Source of the DNA: Termitomyces sp. T153
Taxonomy: Eukaryota; Basidiomycota; Agaricomycetes; Agaricales; Lyophyllaceae
Assembly: GCA_018296165.2 (NCBI GenBank)
Contig: JACKQL020000002.1
Location: 1,116,001 to 1,180,000, forward strand
Length of the DNA stretch: 64,000 nt
Direction: 5' to 3'
Below the pieces are notes generated by a model. The model searched no databases. It saw nothing but the letters and a program-made list of their open reading frames with translations, and was not told the DNA's origin. Every line of letters begins with the position of its first letter. The first letter of the stretch is position 1. Made by a program: the position numbers and the translations under genes. Positions 1-11,845 of the stretch are shown here, piece after piece.

Positions 1-616
1 GTGGGCCACGAAGAGGAGGAATGAAGTGAGCGCTGGTAGGCGCATTATATGTCGTTGTCGAGACTAACCAGAACAGTTGAATAGAATTTATATATGGGAC
101 ACGTTGCATTCCCACGGTCATTAATTGACGTGTCCCAAATTGCAATATTTGGCCCCACAGATTAAAAACTGATGGAATCGAAAGTGACCCTGTTGAACAT
201 GCACGTTCACCGGCACCATGTACACCCTCTTTACTTTTGAAAACAAATTATCAATATCATACACATGTTGAACACCCTTCGATAAAAGCGATCGCAGACT
301 ACGCCCTTCGATAAAAGCGATCGCAGACTACGTAATCCAGAAGACGAATACAGTGAATTAGTACCTGCTCTCTTGTTCTGGCCCATGCCTTCAATAAACA
401 TACATATGAATCAATGAAAACGTAGGCCTCGATGCATACCCTCCTCCCACCTAGATATCAAATAAACAAGCAATTCAATACCTGGCGTCAGCGTCAGCCG
501 CTACCAGGCTCCTTATAAACCCAAGGGACCGAAAGGGTCATCCTCCACTACTTGAAGCGAGAGTAAGTCCGCGTCTGTATCGCACCACACCTCAGCCTAT
601 CCGGCTCAGCCCAACG
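1..616. other. Left-edge intergenic region with promoter of the 617 gene
   Basis: No gene is recognised here. The stretch is ordinary CpG-containing host DNA. A TATAAA-like box sits at 514-519, about 100 bp before the ATG at 617, and a CT-rich leader follows, which fits a fungal core promoter. A 29-bp tandem duplication lies at 275-332. The first 170 bp could belong to a neighbouring gene outside the window. Confidence 0.5.
275..332. repeat. Perfect 29-bp tandem duplication containing GCGATCGC
   Basis: Two adjacent identical 29-bp units (275-303 and 304-332) begin CCCTTCGAT and each contain the palindrome GCGATCGC. They lie about 290 bp upstream of the start codon at 617, so they could be a doubled protein-binding site, but position alone does not prove function. 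Confidence 0.9.
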
Positions 617-1261
617 ATGTCCCTCTCCCCTCCATCTCCAAGCCCTCTTACCTCACTCCTCGCCAAATACGATACCGCTCTCTCCCTCTACGACGACCTC
701 GCGAGAGACATCAGCCAGATGAAAAAAGCCACACAACTCGTCCGGCAAAAGACTCTCAAGCTTTTCGAGACAAAGGTGCGGAGGAAGAAGGCGTTGGAGA
801 TTCAGAACGAGGCTCTTGATGGTACGTCAAGCTCTGCATTATGGAGTTTTGGTTCGTCTGAGCCGGCTCGGTACTAGTTCTTCTCGCAGCTGGGGTGAAA
901 GCGCAACAGAGGCGCAAGGGGGCGGGACCTCGAAAAACTAGCCGACGGGATTCAACGGCTTCTACTAAGCCTAGAAGCCCTGTGAAGCGTCGAGGTAGGC
1001 AACCATGTGTCATTGTTCTGGGTGGCTGACAAATATACATGTACAGAGTCCGCAGCAGGGAAAGTTACTCCTGCCGTCGGCCTTAAAGTACATTTTGAAC
1101 TACCAGGTGTGTAAATACCATCTCGTTGAAACTATGTAAGCTGATCTTTAGTGCGCCCACTGCCCAGAAGTTCCAGTGAGATCTGTGCACACGATGTCAA
1201 CGCGGAGATCGGCGAAGGAGATATTTTGAATCATGAACTGAGTTGGGAGTTCTGTTCGTAA
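617..1261 (+). CDS. Small spliced gene, hypothetical protein of 159 residues
   Basis: Proposed exons are 617-821, 890-994, 1047-1106 and 1152-1261. The introns (822-889, 995-1046, 1107-1151) start GTACGT, GTAGGC and GTGTGT and end CGCAG, TACAG and TTTAG. All junctions keep phase and give one open frame ending in TAA. The protein starts MSLSPPSPSPLTSLLAKYD, has a helical N-terminal half (about residues 15-65) rich in K, R and E that could form a coiled coil, then a basic Ser/Arg/Lys-rich stretch (about 70-105, SRRDSTASTKPRSPVKRR) that could be a nuclear signal, and an acidic C-terminus. I do not recognise the family. The 45-bp third intron is short but normal for basidiomycetes. Confidence concerns the gene model, not any function. 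Confidence 0.6.
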
Positions 1262-2617
1262 TTGTCATAGCCTAATGAATATAGAAAATACCTGGTTTGT
1301 CGGCTCCTGCTACCAGATGTAATGTCTAGATTGGGATATTGATATGCGACCTACAAACCGTACAGAAGTTTCTGAATCATGAGGTCTTTCATCCTCCGAG
1401 TCGCTTCATTTGTGACGGTAGCGAAATTCAGTTTCTACCTTTCTGCCACTGAGATCATAGTATCTGATGAACCTGCAGTGTCTTTACCACCCACCCGTAT
1501 TCTTCTGTTACGTACCGAGCCAAACATCAGATTCAAGTTCTTACAGTATCACTTACCATCGGGTAAAATGATAATCCGAAGCATAGATGTCATGACCCAG
1601 GTATGAGTTCCTGCTTAGTGAGTCTTTGCCCAATATTTGCTCAAGAACATGTCATTACATTCAACCAGTAGTTTGACATATCAAAGACATCAGTGATATA
1701 AACTGGACAAAATAACTGTGAACTTACTTTCCTAAATTCTGTGGTTCCACGCCAGATTTGGACCTGGAATCACTGTCTGATTCCCCAGATGCTGTAGCAT
1801 ACTTGTCTGACTTCTTATACGTGTGGAATGTAGACTGTAGAGTTGTTTCATTTGGAGCTCTGAACTGTCTCTATGATGTACTTGTTGCAAAAACCATCAG
1901 GATCCAGATATAAATGGCAGTTAATTAATGACATTGTCTCATAGGACCAGGAGTCATCCCCAGTGGTCATCCATTCTGCTAGTGATTTGCAAGGCTGGGC
2001 TCACTCATGATCACTGATCACTGAGCCAGTGGGCCCTGTTGTTGAAATTTCAAAGGCCTAGGGTTCAGCTTTACTGCTTCTGTTAAGGGACCACTAATTC
2101 CAGATTATCATTTTGTTTCCTTTACTCCCAGTTGGCCTCATCCCCATCCTCCCATCTTTTGGTCACAAGTACTTTCACCCCAGGGCTATCAAATGGTACT
2201 ACTCTGGTAGCATCATTCCTGCTACTTTAGTAGTGGGTTTCTGTCTGTCCAGGGAAAATATCAACTACCCCTCATTTTTTTTTCACATCACATGTGCTTC
2301 CCATGCTCTCCATCCATCCTTCTACAATAACAGGTCCTTTCTCCCCCTCTTTTTGAAGATCCATTATGAATACAAACATGGGCCTGCATTGGTACTTTGT
2401 ATTTTGATCATCCCCTATTGAAGTCTCATTTCCCTTAAATACCTTTCTGTAATTAAACCTTTGTCAAATCACTTTTTCCATCTTTGTTTTGGTGTCATGA
2501 ATACTGCCCAACATATTGATGATAGTATCCCAGTTCCAATCTTGCCCAATCATCATCCTGTATCATTCATGGATGGTGACTTAACACTCACAGCTGGTAA
2601 CTTACATTGGGTAGTCC
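1262..2617. other. Transition region from host DNA to transposon block
   Basis: No convincing gene. CpG sites remain common to about 1,600 and then nearly vanish. A short open frame at 1379-1606 has no supporting signal. On the minus strand around 1,590-1,440 there is a possible short exon with a GTAAGT donor, too weak to call. Positions 2090-2240 contain old repeat sequence, including a 'gctactttagtagtgggttt' motif that recurs near 52,930 and (as CTACGTAG) near 57,305. Confidence 0.4.
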
Positions 2618-3676
2618 TGTCATGACCCATTTCTGGACCTCCAGACTTCTCCCCTGACTTGCCCAAAGTACCTACCAACACTCCCTCAACCCTCCCCAAT
2701 CTTTGCCCACCCCCAGTGCCACCCCAGCAATCTCTGATGCTTCCCTGGCAAACCCTGGCAACTTCCCAATGGGCCCTGACATGTTTCCCTGCAATCCCCA
2801 TCACTCCCCCTTCTTTTCCCATGTTTCCAGATGCTCTTAATATCTCTCCTGACCTCAGCACACATTGCCAACTTGTCCCTACAACCTACCTGGCCACTCC
2901 AGAACTTTCTAATGGCCCCAGGGTGGCCCATGACCCCATCAGTTCCCATCAGAATATCACTGCAGCCTGCCAACTGATCAGAACTGACACCTGTTGACCC
3001 CACATGGCTCTGACAAGCCCCACTATCAGACCTGCAGCCTCCAGAGGAGTCCTTATAGTTAGTATATAAGTTGTAGAGTAGTATTTGTTGTGCTAGTCTT
3101 GATATTACCAATAATAATCTTCTGTTTCATTCTGTGTTTGCTACATCTCCTGGTCTTCTCTCTGTTTCCATCTCTAGTTCACATCTCTCAATCTATTTGC
3201 TTTCATCTCTGTCTTGTCTCAACTCTGTCTGGCCTTGTCTGCTTCTATTTCCTGTATTGTTGCCTAAGTTCCTTTCAACCCTAATTCTGTTACAACTCCA
3301 ATCATACAATTATGATTCTGAAACATTCATCACTAAGTCTGGACTTGCTCTGCAATTAACCCTGGACCATTATCAACATTAATTGATCTCCCATCAACTC
3401 TCTGGCCCCACTCCCATCACTCACATGGCCTTCACTTGCCCTGCACCTCAATACCTAATCCTGGACTTGTACCTGAGTCTTTCCCAAGCCCAACCCTTAT
3501 TGTACCTTGTCTAAGACCAACCCAGACTTGCTTGGACTGCTTCTCCTAGCCTATTCTCACAAGTATCTGAAGTCCAGACCTCTCTAGAGCACTAGGGTAT
3601 AAGCACAGGGGATTGTGCCCACCTAGTAAGGACTTGCCCAGTTAAGCTGAGCCCCCATGGTTAGTGAAACCTGACA
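2618..3676 (+). repeat. 5' LTR of Gypsy element 1 (LTR family A)
   Basis: A 1,059-bp long terminal repeat runs from TGTCATGACCC to AACCTGACA, a TG...CA boundary with the inverted ends TGTCA/TGACA. It has a TATATAAG promoter box near 3,062 followed by a T/C-rich R/U5 region. Related copies lie at 10,732, 15,879, 38,862 and 47,344 on this strand and inverted at 4,554 and 55,257. Gag sequence starts right after it. Confidence 0.85.
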
Positions 3677-6600
3677 TAATATCAAGACCTCCCCTTACCC
3701 CATTCTCAATTTCTGCATATAACCCTGCATACAACCCCACCAGCTACCTCACTGATGTCTATGGTAGACCAGTACCCAAAAATTACTATGCCCTGTTCTA
3801 TCCAGGCCCACCTGCAGATTAGTCTGTTCCCCAACATTGGACCCCAGACCTGACCCTGGCCTTCTATGCCTCCTCCATCAGTCAGGGAATACCACTGGGC
3901 TAGTGCTGCCCCTTGACATACTCCACTGATGAGACCTACTCCCATGTGTACCCTGGAGGATTACCTGTAGCCCCCCCAGCCCTGCCCAACTCTGCTTACC
4001 TTTCCCTGGCACACTATTACACCTACTCAACCCCCACTATGGCTCCAGTTCCTCCTGAACAACCAGATAATTATTCCCCCTCTTGATTCCAAATCCCTGC
4101 TCAAATTCCCTCTTCTCCCAGACAGCAACAAGTTAAAGCATATATTCAGCAACATGATGAAGTCCTCTGCTCCCTCCACCTCTCCCCCATGGAGTTTGCA
4201 AGACATGCTCTTGCCCTCATTAGCCTCAGGTATCACAACACCCCTGAGACTCCAGAGGTTTGAGCAGATCAACTCCTTGACTTCCATGAATGCTACCTAC
4301 AAGGCACTCTGCTCAAAACAATGCAAGGTACCCTGAGGATTAATGCCAACCTCTAGAATGAACTCTGTGCTTTGGTTAAAGAGATCCATACTAGCCCAAA
4401 CTCCTGCTGATTTGAGGACCCCTTGGATCCCACCCACTCTTTCCATGTGCAACAAGGAGAACTGACTGGAGTACAAGCAGAAGCCCCAGCCCCCATTCCC
4501 TGACAACAGGAGGAGCTCAATGCTGCATCCAATATCTTGAGGTCCCTCAACCTTGTCAGGTTCTGCTGACCATGGGGGCTCAGCTACACTGGGAAAATCC
4601 TTACTAAATGAAGGTGATTCCCTCCACTGATAACTGGGCACTTGGAGAGGTCCTAAATGCAGGGGACTTGGGAGGATAAGTGATGGGGAGTGATCTGAAC
4701 AAGTCCAGGGTGGTCCAGAGGAGTCTAGGATGAGTTGCAGGGAAAGGGGCAGACTTGATGGGGCATCAGGTACAAGTCCAGAAGTGTATGTTGTAGGTGT
4801 GGAGTAAGCAGAGGCTATGCAAATGATGGGAGTGGAGCTGGAGCTTGATGGGGGATCAATGGGAGTTGATAGCTTTTGGAACCAAGTGAGTAGTGAGGTC
4901 CAGAGTTGGTTTAATGAATGTTTGGGGGGTGTAATTGTAAGCATGGAGTTTGTAGGGGTGTTAAGGTTGAGAGAACTTGGGCACAATAATGGAAATGGAG
5001 TCAAATGAGATGAGATAGAGTTGAACAGAGTGAAACAGAGTCAAGATGAGATTGAGATAAGAACAAAAATAGATTCAGGCAGAGATATAAAACAATAATG
5101 AGAACAATAGCAGAGATGGAGATGAGACAAGACTGGGAGACTGAGAGGAGAAGAAACATAACACAGAACATGAAACACAAGACAGAAATAATCAGACCAT
5201 AGGTAACATTAAGCAATAGGTAATATTAAGACTAGAGTACAAGGAGCTACTCTATGACTTATATACTGACTACTGGAGAGCTCTGGGGGACAGTGAGTGT
5301 GGCAGTGGGGCTTGACAGAGCCATGTGGGGTCAATGAGTGTCAGTTGTGGTCAGGGGGCAGGCCACAGTGATATTCTGATGGGATCAGTTGAGGATGCAG
5401 GCCATTCTGAGGTCATTGTGATGCTCTGGAGTGGGTTGGGCAGACTAGGGGGAGGAATTGGTAATGTGCAGCAGAGTCAGGAACAACAGGGGAGTGTCCC
5501 AGGGGCTCCAGAGAGTCAAGGGAAGCATTAACAGTTGCAGAGAAGGTGTTGGAGTTAGCCAGGAGGCTGTTGGGGTTTGCTGGAAAAGCATCAGAGTTAC
5601 TCAGGGTGGGCACTGAGGGTGTACAATGGAAGGGGGAGTTTGATAGAGCATTGGGGGAGACTCCAGGGGCGCAAGTGGGTTGGTAATGATGTTCAAGGGT
5701 CCAGGGAGTGGGTCATGACAAACCTCACTGGAGAACTCTTCAACTAACCTGCTGCTCATACCTTGGCCCTCTCCATGTGCTTTGAGCAAACTCTGTCCCC
5801 AGTGCCTTCCTTCTCTGGGACCAACCCACTGAGTCTGAGCCCTGCACTCAAAGAGCCTCCCAACTTCTCTTTGCCAACAATGAGGTTGCCTCCAACCATA
5901 CCCTGTTCTATATTGACAAACCTGGAAATGCCTCCTATCTACAGGGCATTGCCTTTGACCATTATCAGTGCTGCTCCCCCACAACTCTGTGCTCTCCAAC
6001 TGGCTTGCCTTCACCTAGGAATTCTCCAGTAAGTTTGGAGTATTTAACACTGTAGCTGGAGCAGAAGAAAACCTGTTCAACCTCTGGATACATGACAACA
6101 AACACTTTACCATCTTCATTGTCTAGTTTAGACAAGAGGCCTATAAGACCAGCTGGAACTACAACACCCTCTGGTTTGCCCTCTGCCATGCCCTACCCCA
6201 ATGCATTAAGGACATCCTCCAACTTGCTCCCAAGCAGCCCACATATGACAGTTACAAGGCACTTATCACACAGATTGACCAATGCTATTAAGAAGATTGG
6301 AGTGAAAATACAGCACCCCAGATAACCTGGAACACCTCCAGCAACACCAACTGGCAGGCCAGAGCAACCAATGGCAATCAACCCTTGATTCCCACAGCTC
6401 CCAGCCAACTCTATGCCCCACTTCTCCCATAGACAAGTACTCCCCAATACTAATTGACCACTGAGAACTTGCCCACCCACTCAGCTCAGCTCTGCCAATC
6501 TCCATAAGGCTCTGGAATTCCTGGACATTGATTCCAATGACTCTCAGAACTCCAACATTGCTCCAGACTCCACTGAAGACCAGGAGGCCCTGTGCGCAAA

Positions 6601-6790
6601 TAAAATCCAGAATAAGCCTTTGATTGATGTACTGGAGGAGAGGCAGGAGAAACAATAGAAGGAAGGTGCATGCCTTTTATGTGTTGAGCACAGGCATTTT
6701 ATTGGTAGTTGCTCTAAATGACAGGTGATGGAGTGTGCTGTTTGAACTATTGACAGAGAAGACTGTAACTACCAGTTTACAGAAAATGAG
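3677..6790 (+). pseudogene. Gypsy element 1 gag (broken, interrupted by a solo LTR)
   Basis: This is the structural capsid gene of a Ty3/Gypsy retrotransposon with many stops and frameshifts. The N-terminal part is Pro/Tyr-rich (about 3,700-4,070). A capsid-like core lies at about 6,060-6,340 and reads similarly to the same region of element 2 (about 12,930-13,170). A C-C-H-C zinc knuckle (CLLCVEHRHFIGSC) is encoded near 6,670-6,711. A solo LTR (4,554-5,720) splits it. Removing that LTR and one TSD copy re-joins a frame collinear with element 2. Gag in this family packages the element RNA. Confidence 0.75.
4554..5720 (-). mobile_element. Solo LTR, family A, nested in gag of element 1
   Basis: Inverted relative to its host element: it starts TGTCAGGTTCTGC and ends GGGTCATGACA on the plus strand. 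It is flanked by an exact 5-bp TSD, AACCT, at 4549-4553 and 5721-5725. A TATATAAG-type box is readable on the minus strand near 5,262. A lone LTR with a TSD is the usual product of LTR-LTR recombination after insertion. Confidence 0.93.
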
Positions 6791-6859
6791 CCTGCAGTTT
6801 AGGTTTTGAAGATGCACTAGACTGCAGATCAGACACCAACATCTTCTCTGCCCCAGCCA

Positions 6860-8256
6860 CATCCCTTTATGCAATGGTTCTCTCTCTGGACACCCTCCCA
6901 GCACATCTCCCTTTGCACTTTGCTTACATCCTTCTCCTCTGCACCTCCCCCCCCCTTCTCTACCAACTCCATCCCCACTCTGGTCAATAGTGGCACCACT
7001 GACAACTTCATTGACAAATCTCTGGCAGCACTCACTCCACAACCCCTCCAGTGCCTTCCCACCCTCATCCTCCTCAAACTCTTCAATAGTGATTTGACCT
7101 CCACATGAGACATCACCCACTGTGTGGAAACAACCATGACCTTTGCCAATGAATGATGACAGGACCTCTGGCTACTAGTCACTAAGCTTCATGCCTCTAC
7201 CACCATTGTCTTCAGCTTCTCATGGCTCTACACAACTAACCCCTGCATTGACTGGCCCAGCCAAACCCTCCACATTGACTGAAATGGCCCCATCAACAAC
7301 CAGTCCCCTTCCATCCCCACTCTGGTCAATAGTGGCACCACTGACAACTTCATTGACAAATCTCTGGCAGCACTCACTCCACAACCTCTCCAGTGCCTTC
7401 TCACCCTCATCCTCCTCAAACTCTTCAATGGTGACTTGACCTCCACATGAGACATCACCCACTGTGTGGAAGCAACCATGACCTTTGCCAATGGATGATG
7501 ACAGGACCTCTGGCTACTAGTCACTAAGCTTCATGCCTCTACCACCATTGTCCTCAGCTTCTCATAGCTCTACACAACTAACTCCTGCATCAACTGGCCC
7601 AGCCTCACCCTCCACCTTGACTGAAATGGCCCCATCAACAACCAGTCCCCTTTGATATCACATCCAACCCCAAGGGCCCAGAAGACTCTACTAACATTCC
7701 CTGGACTCTCCTGCAGCTCCATTTAAAGTCTGCATGATTGTTCATCATCAATGTCTGACTCAACAACTCTCCAACAGTCTTTTCTGCCCTCATCAACAGT
7801 GGAGCCTCTAGCACCTTTATCAGCAAGCAGCTTGACCTTCCCTGCAGCACCCTCAACAAGCCCCCTCTTTGACAGAAGCCCTGCTGCAACCAGAATCATC
7901 CAATACCACAACAACTACCTCACACTCGACAATGACTTAAGATTCCAGGTCCAGCTCCTTGTCACCCAGCTTCTAGAGTCAACCCTGATAGTGCTAGGAC
8001 TCCCTTAGTTACCAGATGTCAACCCCAACATTAATAAGAAACACCTCACCATGTGATTCCCTGGCTCCAATGCAAGCCTGGCAGCTGCTATTCCTTTCCA
8101 CCTCCAGTCCCTCTTGAATTCAAATGCCCCCAACCTTGACCCCAGCAGCTCCAGAGCCACTCAGAACCCCACAACCCTCAAGGACAACCAAGAGAGGTGG
8201 AAAATACACCTCTGCCCCAGTCCCTCTTGAACAAGCCATGACAGCTTCCCACCAAC
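6860..8256 (+). pseudogene. Gypsy element 1 protease region with two retropepsin-like domains
   Basis: Retropepsin-like motifs occur in two places. The first (TLVNSGTTDNFID, around 6,975) is present twice because of a 342-bp tandem duplication. A second, different one (ALINSGASSTFIS, around 7,790) is followed by a flap-like segment and an IVLGLP motif near 8,000, the usual C-terminal signature of retropepsins (LLG/ILG-type). Both have S/A changes or N for the catalytic D, consistent with decay (D to N is a G-to-A change). Element 2 carries the first domain (around 13,815) and only traces of the second. Proteolysis of the Gag-Pol polyprotein is the expected role. Confidence 0.65.
6969..7652 (+). 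repeat. 342-bp tandem duplication inside the protease gene
   Basis: 6969-7310 and 7311-7652 are adjacent copies differing at only a handful of sites, mostly C/T or G/A. The period is exactly 114 codons, so the duplication would have preserved frame and given an element with two copies of the first retropepsin-like domain. Confidence 0.9.
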
Positions 8257-8902
8257 TGTCAGGATCCCTTGAACCTAGGGGGGCTTCTATAGAGCAAAAG
8301 AACCACCTGAGCAGACTTGATAGCCAACAAGTATGTAGTTGAGTTGAGAAAGAAGAGAACTGGGAAAGATAAACCTAGAAACTGATAAATTGAAGAGAAA
8401 GAGACAGGAGGATGAACACAAGTAAAAAGCAGACACAATAGGTAATCTCAAGACTGGAGTGTAGCTACAGACTAGGGGACCTTATATAGCTGTAGGACAC
8501 TACCAAAAGGGGAAGCTGGAAGTGATCTAAGTCAGGTGGGAGTGATCTAAAACAAGTGGAAGTGATCTAAGTCAAGTGGAAGTGATCTAAGTCAAGTGGA
8601 AGTGATCTAAGTCAGGTGGAAGTAATATGAGTCAGGTGGAAGTGATATAAGTCATAGAAGGAAGTGATCTGGGACAGGTGGAAGTGATCTGGGACAGATG
8701 GAAGTGATCTAGAACCTGTGAAAGTGATCTGTGCCTGTGGGAATAATCTGGAACAGAAAAAGTGGTCCTAGAGGTGGCTAAAACCTAAATATGGCTGAAA
8801 CAGGACTATGGCTGAGATCTGGGGGTGTGGCTGGGATCCAGAGTGTAGATTCTGAGGTTGGACAATGGTGAAGGGAAGGGAGAAATGGTATGGGTCCTGA
8901 CA
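8257..8902 (-). mobile_element. Solo LTR, family B (646 bp), nested in element 1
   Basis: Runs from TGTCAGGATCCC to GGGTCCTGACA on the plus strand, an 8-bp terminal inverted match (TGTCAGGA/TCCTGACA), with an exact 5-bp TSD, CCAAC, at 8252-8256 and 8903-8907. On the minus strand a TATATAAGG box (about 8,480) is followed by sequence that resembles the R region of family A, so the two LTR families are distant relatives and this copy points left. It contains a 20-bp minisatellite. Confidence 0.93.
8519..8760. repeat. 20-bp minisatellite inside the family B LTR
   Basis: About 11-12 imperfect units of 'agtgatctaagtcaggtgga' follow head to tail. In the LTR's own (minus) orientation this tract lies upstream of the TATA box, the U3 position where tandem enhancer-like repeats are common in LTR elements. 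It is not a CRISPR array because there are no spacers. Confidence 0.85.
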
Positions 8903-8907
8903 CCAAC

Positions 8908-10005
8908 ATACCCAGAAATTGATATAAAGGCCCATGGTATCTGACCAACAATGCCAGGCAACTCCAGATGCCCCCACCACAACTCTAGGCTCTGCTGCCA
9001 CCATTCCAACTCCTGCCTCCATTGATCTGGAAGCCCTGAACATCAAAATTATTGGTGCTGTTCCCTTCATAGGCATTTTGCAAGATGGAACTCCCACCTA
9101 TCAATTTCAAATCAGATGATTTTTACTGGAGGAACACTTATGTGCAGGAACTACTTCACCAGAGCAAAAGACAGAGGAACAAATTCTACACAAAGTAGTT
9201 CCCCCAGAGTATCATGAATTCACTGACATGTTCTCTGAAGGAAGTGCAAAAGAACTCCCTCCCCACTGCTCCTATAATCACAAAATTGATCTCAAAGAAG
9301 GCACATCTCCCCCATTGGGTAGCAAGATCTACAACATGTCAGAAGTCAAACTCAGGGCCCTGGAAGACTACCTTGACAACATGCTCAACAAAGGTTTCAT
9401 ATGCTCCTTGATCTCCACTGCTGAAGCTCTGGTCCTGTTTGCCAAGAAGAAGGATGGATTTCTCCAACTCTGTGTTGATTACTGGAAACTCAACAAAGTC
9501 ACAAAAAAGAACTGGTATCCTCTCTCCCTGATTGGAGACCTTGTTGACCGCTTCCACAGTGCCAAGATGTACACAAAGATAGACCTCTGTGCTGGCTACA
9601 ATAATGTCCAGATTGCTCTGGGGCATGAATGGAAGACCACCTTCTGCACTCACTACAGCCTCTTTGAGTATCTAGTGATGCCCTTTGAAATGACTAACTC
9701 CTCCACCACCTTCCAGTACTGTATGAATGGCATCTTCCACAACATGAATGACATCTTTGTTATTGTGTACCTGGATGACATTCTAATCTACTTGAACTCC
9801 CTGGAAGAGCATCCAGAGCACATCTCCCACATCCTAGAATGACTCCAGGAGTACCAGCTCCATGCCAAACCTAAGTAATGCTCCTTCCATGCCATAGAGG
9901 TCAAATGCCTTGGAGTTACCATCACTCCAGACAGTATATGCATGGACCAAGCCAAGGTTGAGGCCATTCTCAACTGGCCTCCACCCTGCAATGTCAAAGA
10001 GGTAC
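8908..10005 (+). pseudogene. Gypsy element 1 reverse transcriptase
   Basis: Linker plus RT of a Ty3/Gypsy pol. A long, nearly open stretch at 9228-9842 covers the fingers and palm. VDYWKLNKVTKKNWYPL (RT motif 1-2 area), YTKIDLCAGYNNVQI (catalytic D of the first motif) and YLDDILIY (the YxDD box, intact) are all present. After the box the frame is broken by stops (near 9,841 and 9,878) and the homology stops abruptly at about 10,005, where RNase H should begin. RNase H and integrase of this element are missing. The intact YLDD contrasts with YLDN in element 2. Confidence 0.88.
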
Positions 10006-10731
10006 AGTGTAACATTTCCATTATGGTTCATGCAGCTTGTGGTTCACACTTCATAAGTCAAAACCAGTTGATTGTCTGTCTACAAGGTATGAAGTAGATG
10101 AGTGAAGATACCCACCTCACCATAGTGCAGCCATTCAGCTGTGGTAAGAGGAGAGTGGGCTTTACTCTTCTGGATTTGGAGGAGCACTCAAAAGTGTTTC
10201 CAGTCATTAGCAGTGGAGGCATACCACTCATTGTACCACTCCACAGCAGGGAGTACTCCAATGGATTGGAGTCAACAATGGCATTCATTGTTGACCTGCA
10301 TGAACAGGTCTGCATGGAGTACACTCCCAGACTAGTGGTGATATAAGAAGCATATGCTGTAGGTATATGCATGACTCATCCAGGAGGGAGGCATACAGTT
10401 TGCCAGGAGGTGACATATTGCCTCTCTCTCACTCAAATTGTTAATTTGCATAGGCAGCAATTGCAGCCTATACAAAGTGATTGTGTAGGAGGTAATTGGA
10501 GAAAACTCCTCTACATGAGTCTGGTAGTTGTTGACTGCATGTCAATAGAGACAAGGCCAGGCAACCACCATAGCAAACAGCCTCATATAGGCTATTTGTG
10601 CATGTAGTGTAGTTGTGGCCAGAGCCCAATCCAAAATGTAAACAAAGACCAATCATTGGTCTATGTGCAATGAAGCATCAATGGCAACACTGGAATACAG
10701 GTTCTGCAAATCTGGGTGGCCATGGTGCAGG
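10006..10731. other. Unidentified insert truncating element 1
   Basis: Pol homology of element 1 ends after 'gaggtacag' and foreign sequence starting TGTAACATTTCC follows up to the LTR at 10,732. Several unrelated short frames are open on both strands, the longest being about 104 codons on the minus strand (10,372-10,058) and rich in Ser/Cys. None matches a family I recognise. It may be the remnant of another mobile element. Confidence 0.4.
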
Positions 10732-11845
10732 TGTCACAACCCACTCCCTGAACCCCCAAGCTTTGTCCCCAGCCACCTTGCTTCCTTGGAGTTTTTTCCA
10801 ATGCCTCCTTGAACTTCCCCAACCCTTGTTCACCCATGGCACCCACTCTGGATAACTTTGATGCTCCTTTGGCAAACCCTAACAGCCCCCTGGCTAACTT
10901 GAATGCCTTTCTCACAGCCTTTAACACTTTTCCTGCCTCTCTCAAGCCCTTGGACCCTCCCTTACTGTTCCTGATGCTAGCGTGCACCACCAGTTTGTCA
11001 TCCTGACTTATCTGACCAGCTTTGGAGCACCACAATGACCCCAGGAATGCTCACATCACCAACTGATCCCATTATGTTTCTACCAGTATATTACCATAGC
11101 CTGCTCCTTGGTCACAACCAACACTCATTGGCTCCACATGACCCCAATGAGCCTTGCTGCCAGACCCACTATTCCCAGAGCTGTTCCAGTAGTCAGTATA
11201 TAAGTTGTAGAGTACCATCCAGTACTCTAGTTTTGATATTACTTTACTTGGTTTCTTGTGTCTTGTGTTCCCTCTGTTCTCCAATCTTATCTCTATTTCT
11301 ACTATTAGCCTCAGATCTATTTCCTTTCTCAGTTTTGTCTTGTCTCACCTGTCTCTGTTTCCTTTATCATTCCTAAGTCCCTTCCAACTCTGATGTTATC
11401 ACAAACTCTGCACACACACTACAATCCTTTCAACATTCTTCCAACAACTCTGGACCATGCCCTATGCTTGGTCCTAGAACTCATCACCTTTCATTGATCC
11501 CCCATTAAACCCTGGCTCCACTCCCAACACTTGTGAAGCCTCCACTCTCATCACTCATGAAGCCTCTGCTCCCATCACTCACAAAGCCTCCACTTACTCC
11601 ACAACCCATACACTCACTTACAGACTTGTACCTGATGCTGCCTCCATCCAACATCTAATATACTTGGTCTTAGACTTGCTTGGACCACTCTAGACTTGCT
11701 TGGACCACTTTCCTTAGCTTTACCTTACAAGTATTTAAAGTCTGAACCACTCCTGGAGTGCTAGGTTATAAGTGCAGGACATTGTGTCTGCCTAATAAGG
11801 ACTATTCCAGTGTAGCTGAGCCCCCATAATCAGTGGAACCTGACA
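10732..11845 (+). repeat. 5' LTR of Gypsy element 2 (family A)
   Basis: 1,114 bp from TGTCACAACCC to AACCTGACA with a TATATAAG box near 11,198. The body aligns with the LTR at 2,618. The first bases TGTCACAACC here versus TGTCATGACC at 2,618 are the two possible CpG-decay products of TGTCACGACC. Gag starts directly after it. Confidence 0.85.

Noticed and set aside
1379..1606. 75-codon frame near the left host gene
   Set aside because: No domain, no splice or promoter context, and it overlaps an equally weak minus-strand alternative.
4297..5004. 235-codon minus-strand frame
   Set aside because: Spans the boundary between element 1 gag and the inverted solo LTR at 4,554, so it cannot be a single gene.
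8519..8760. Regular 20-bp repeats resembling a CRISPR array
   Set aside because: Units are head-to-tail with no spacers, sit inside a eukaryotic LTR, and there are no cas genes.
9339..9653. 104-codon minus-strand frame within the RT
   Set aside because: Shadow of the well-supported plus-strand RT with the YLDD box.
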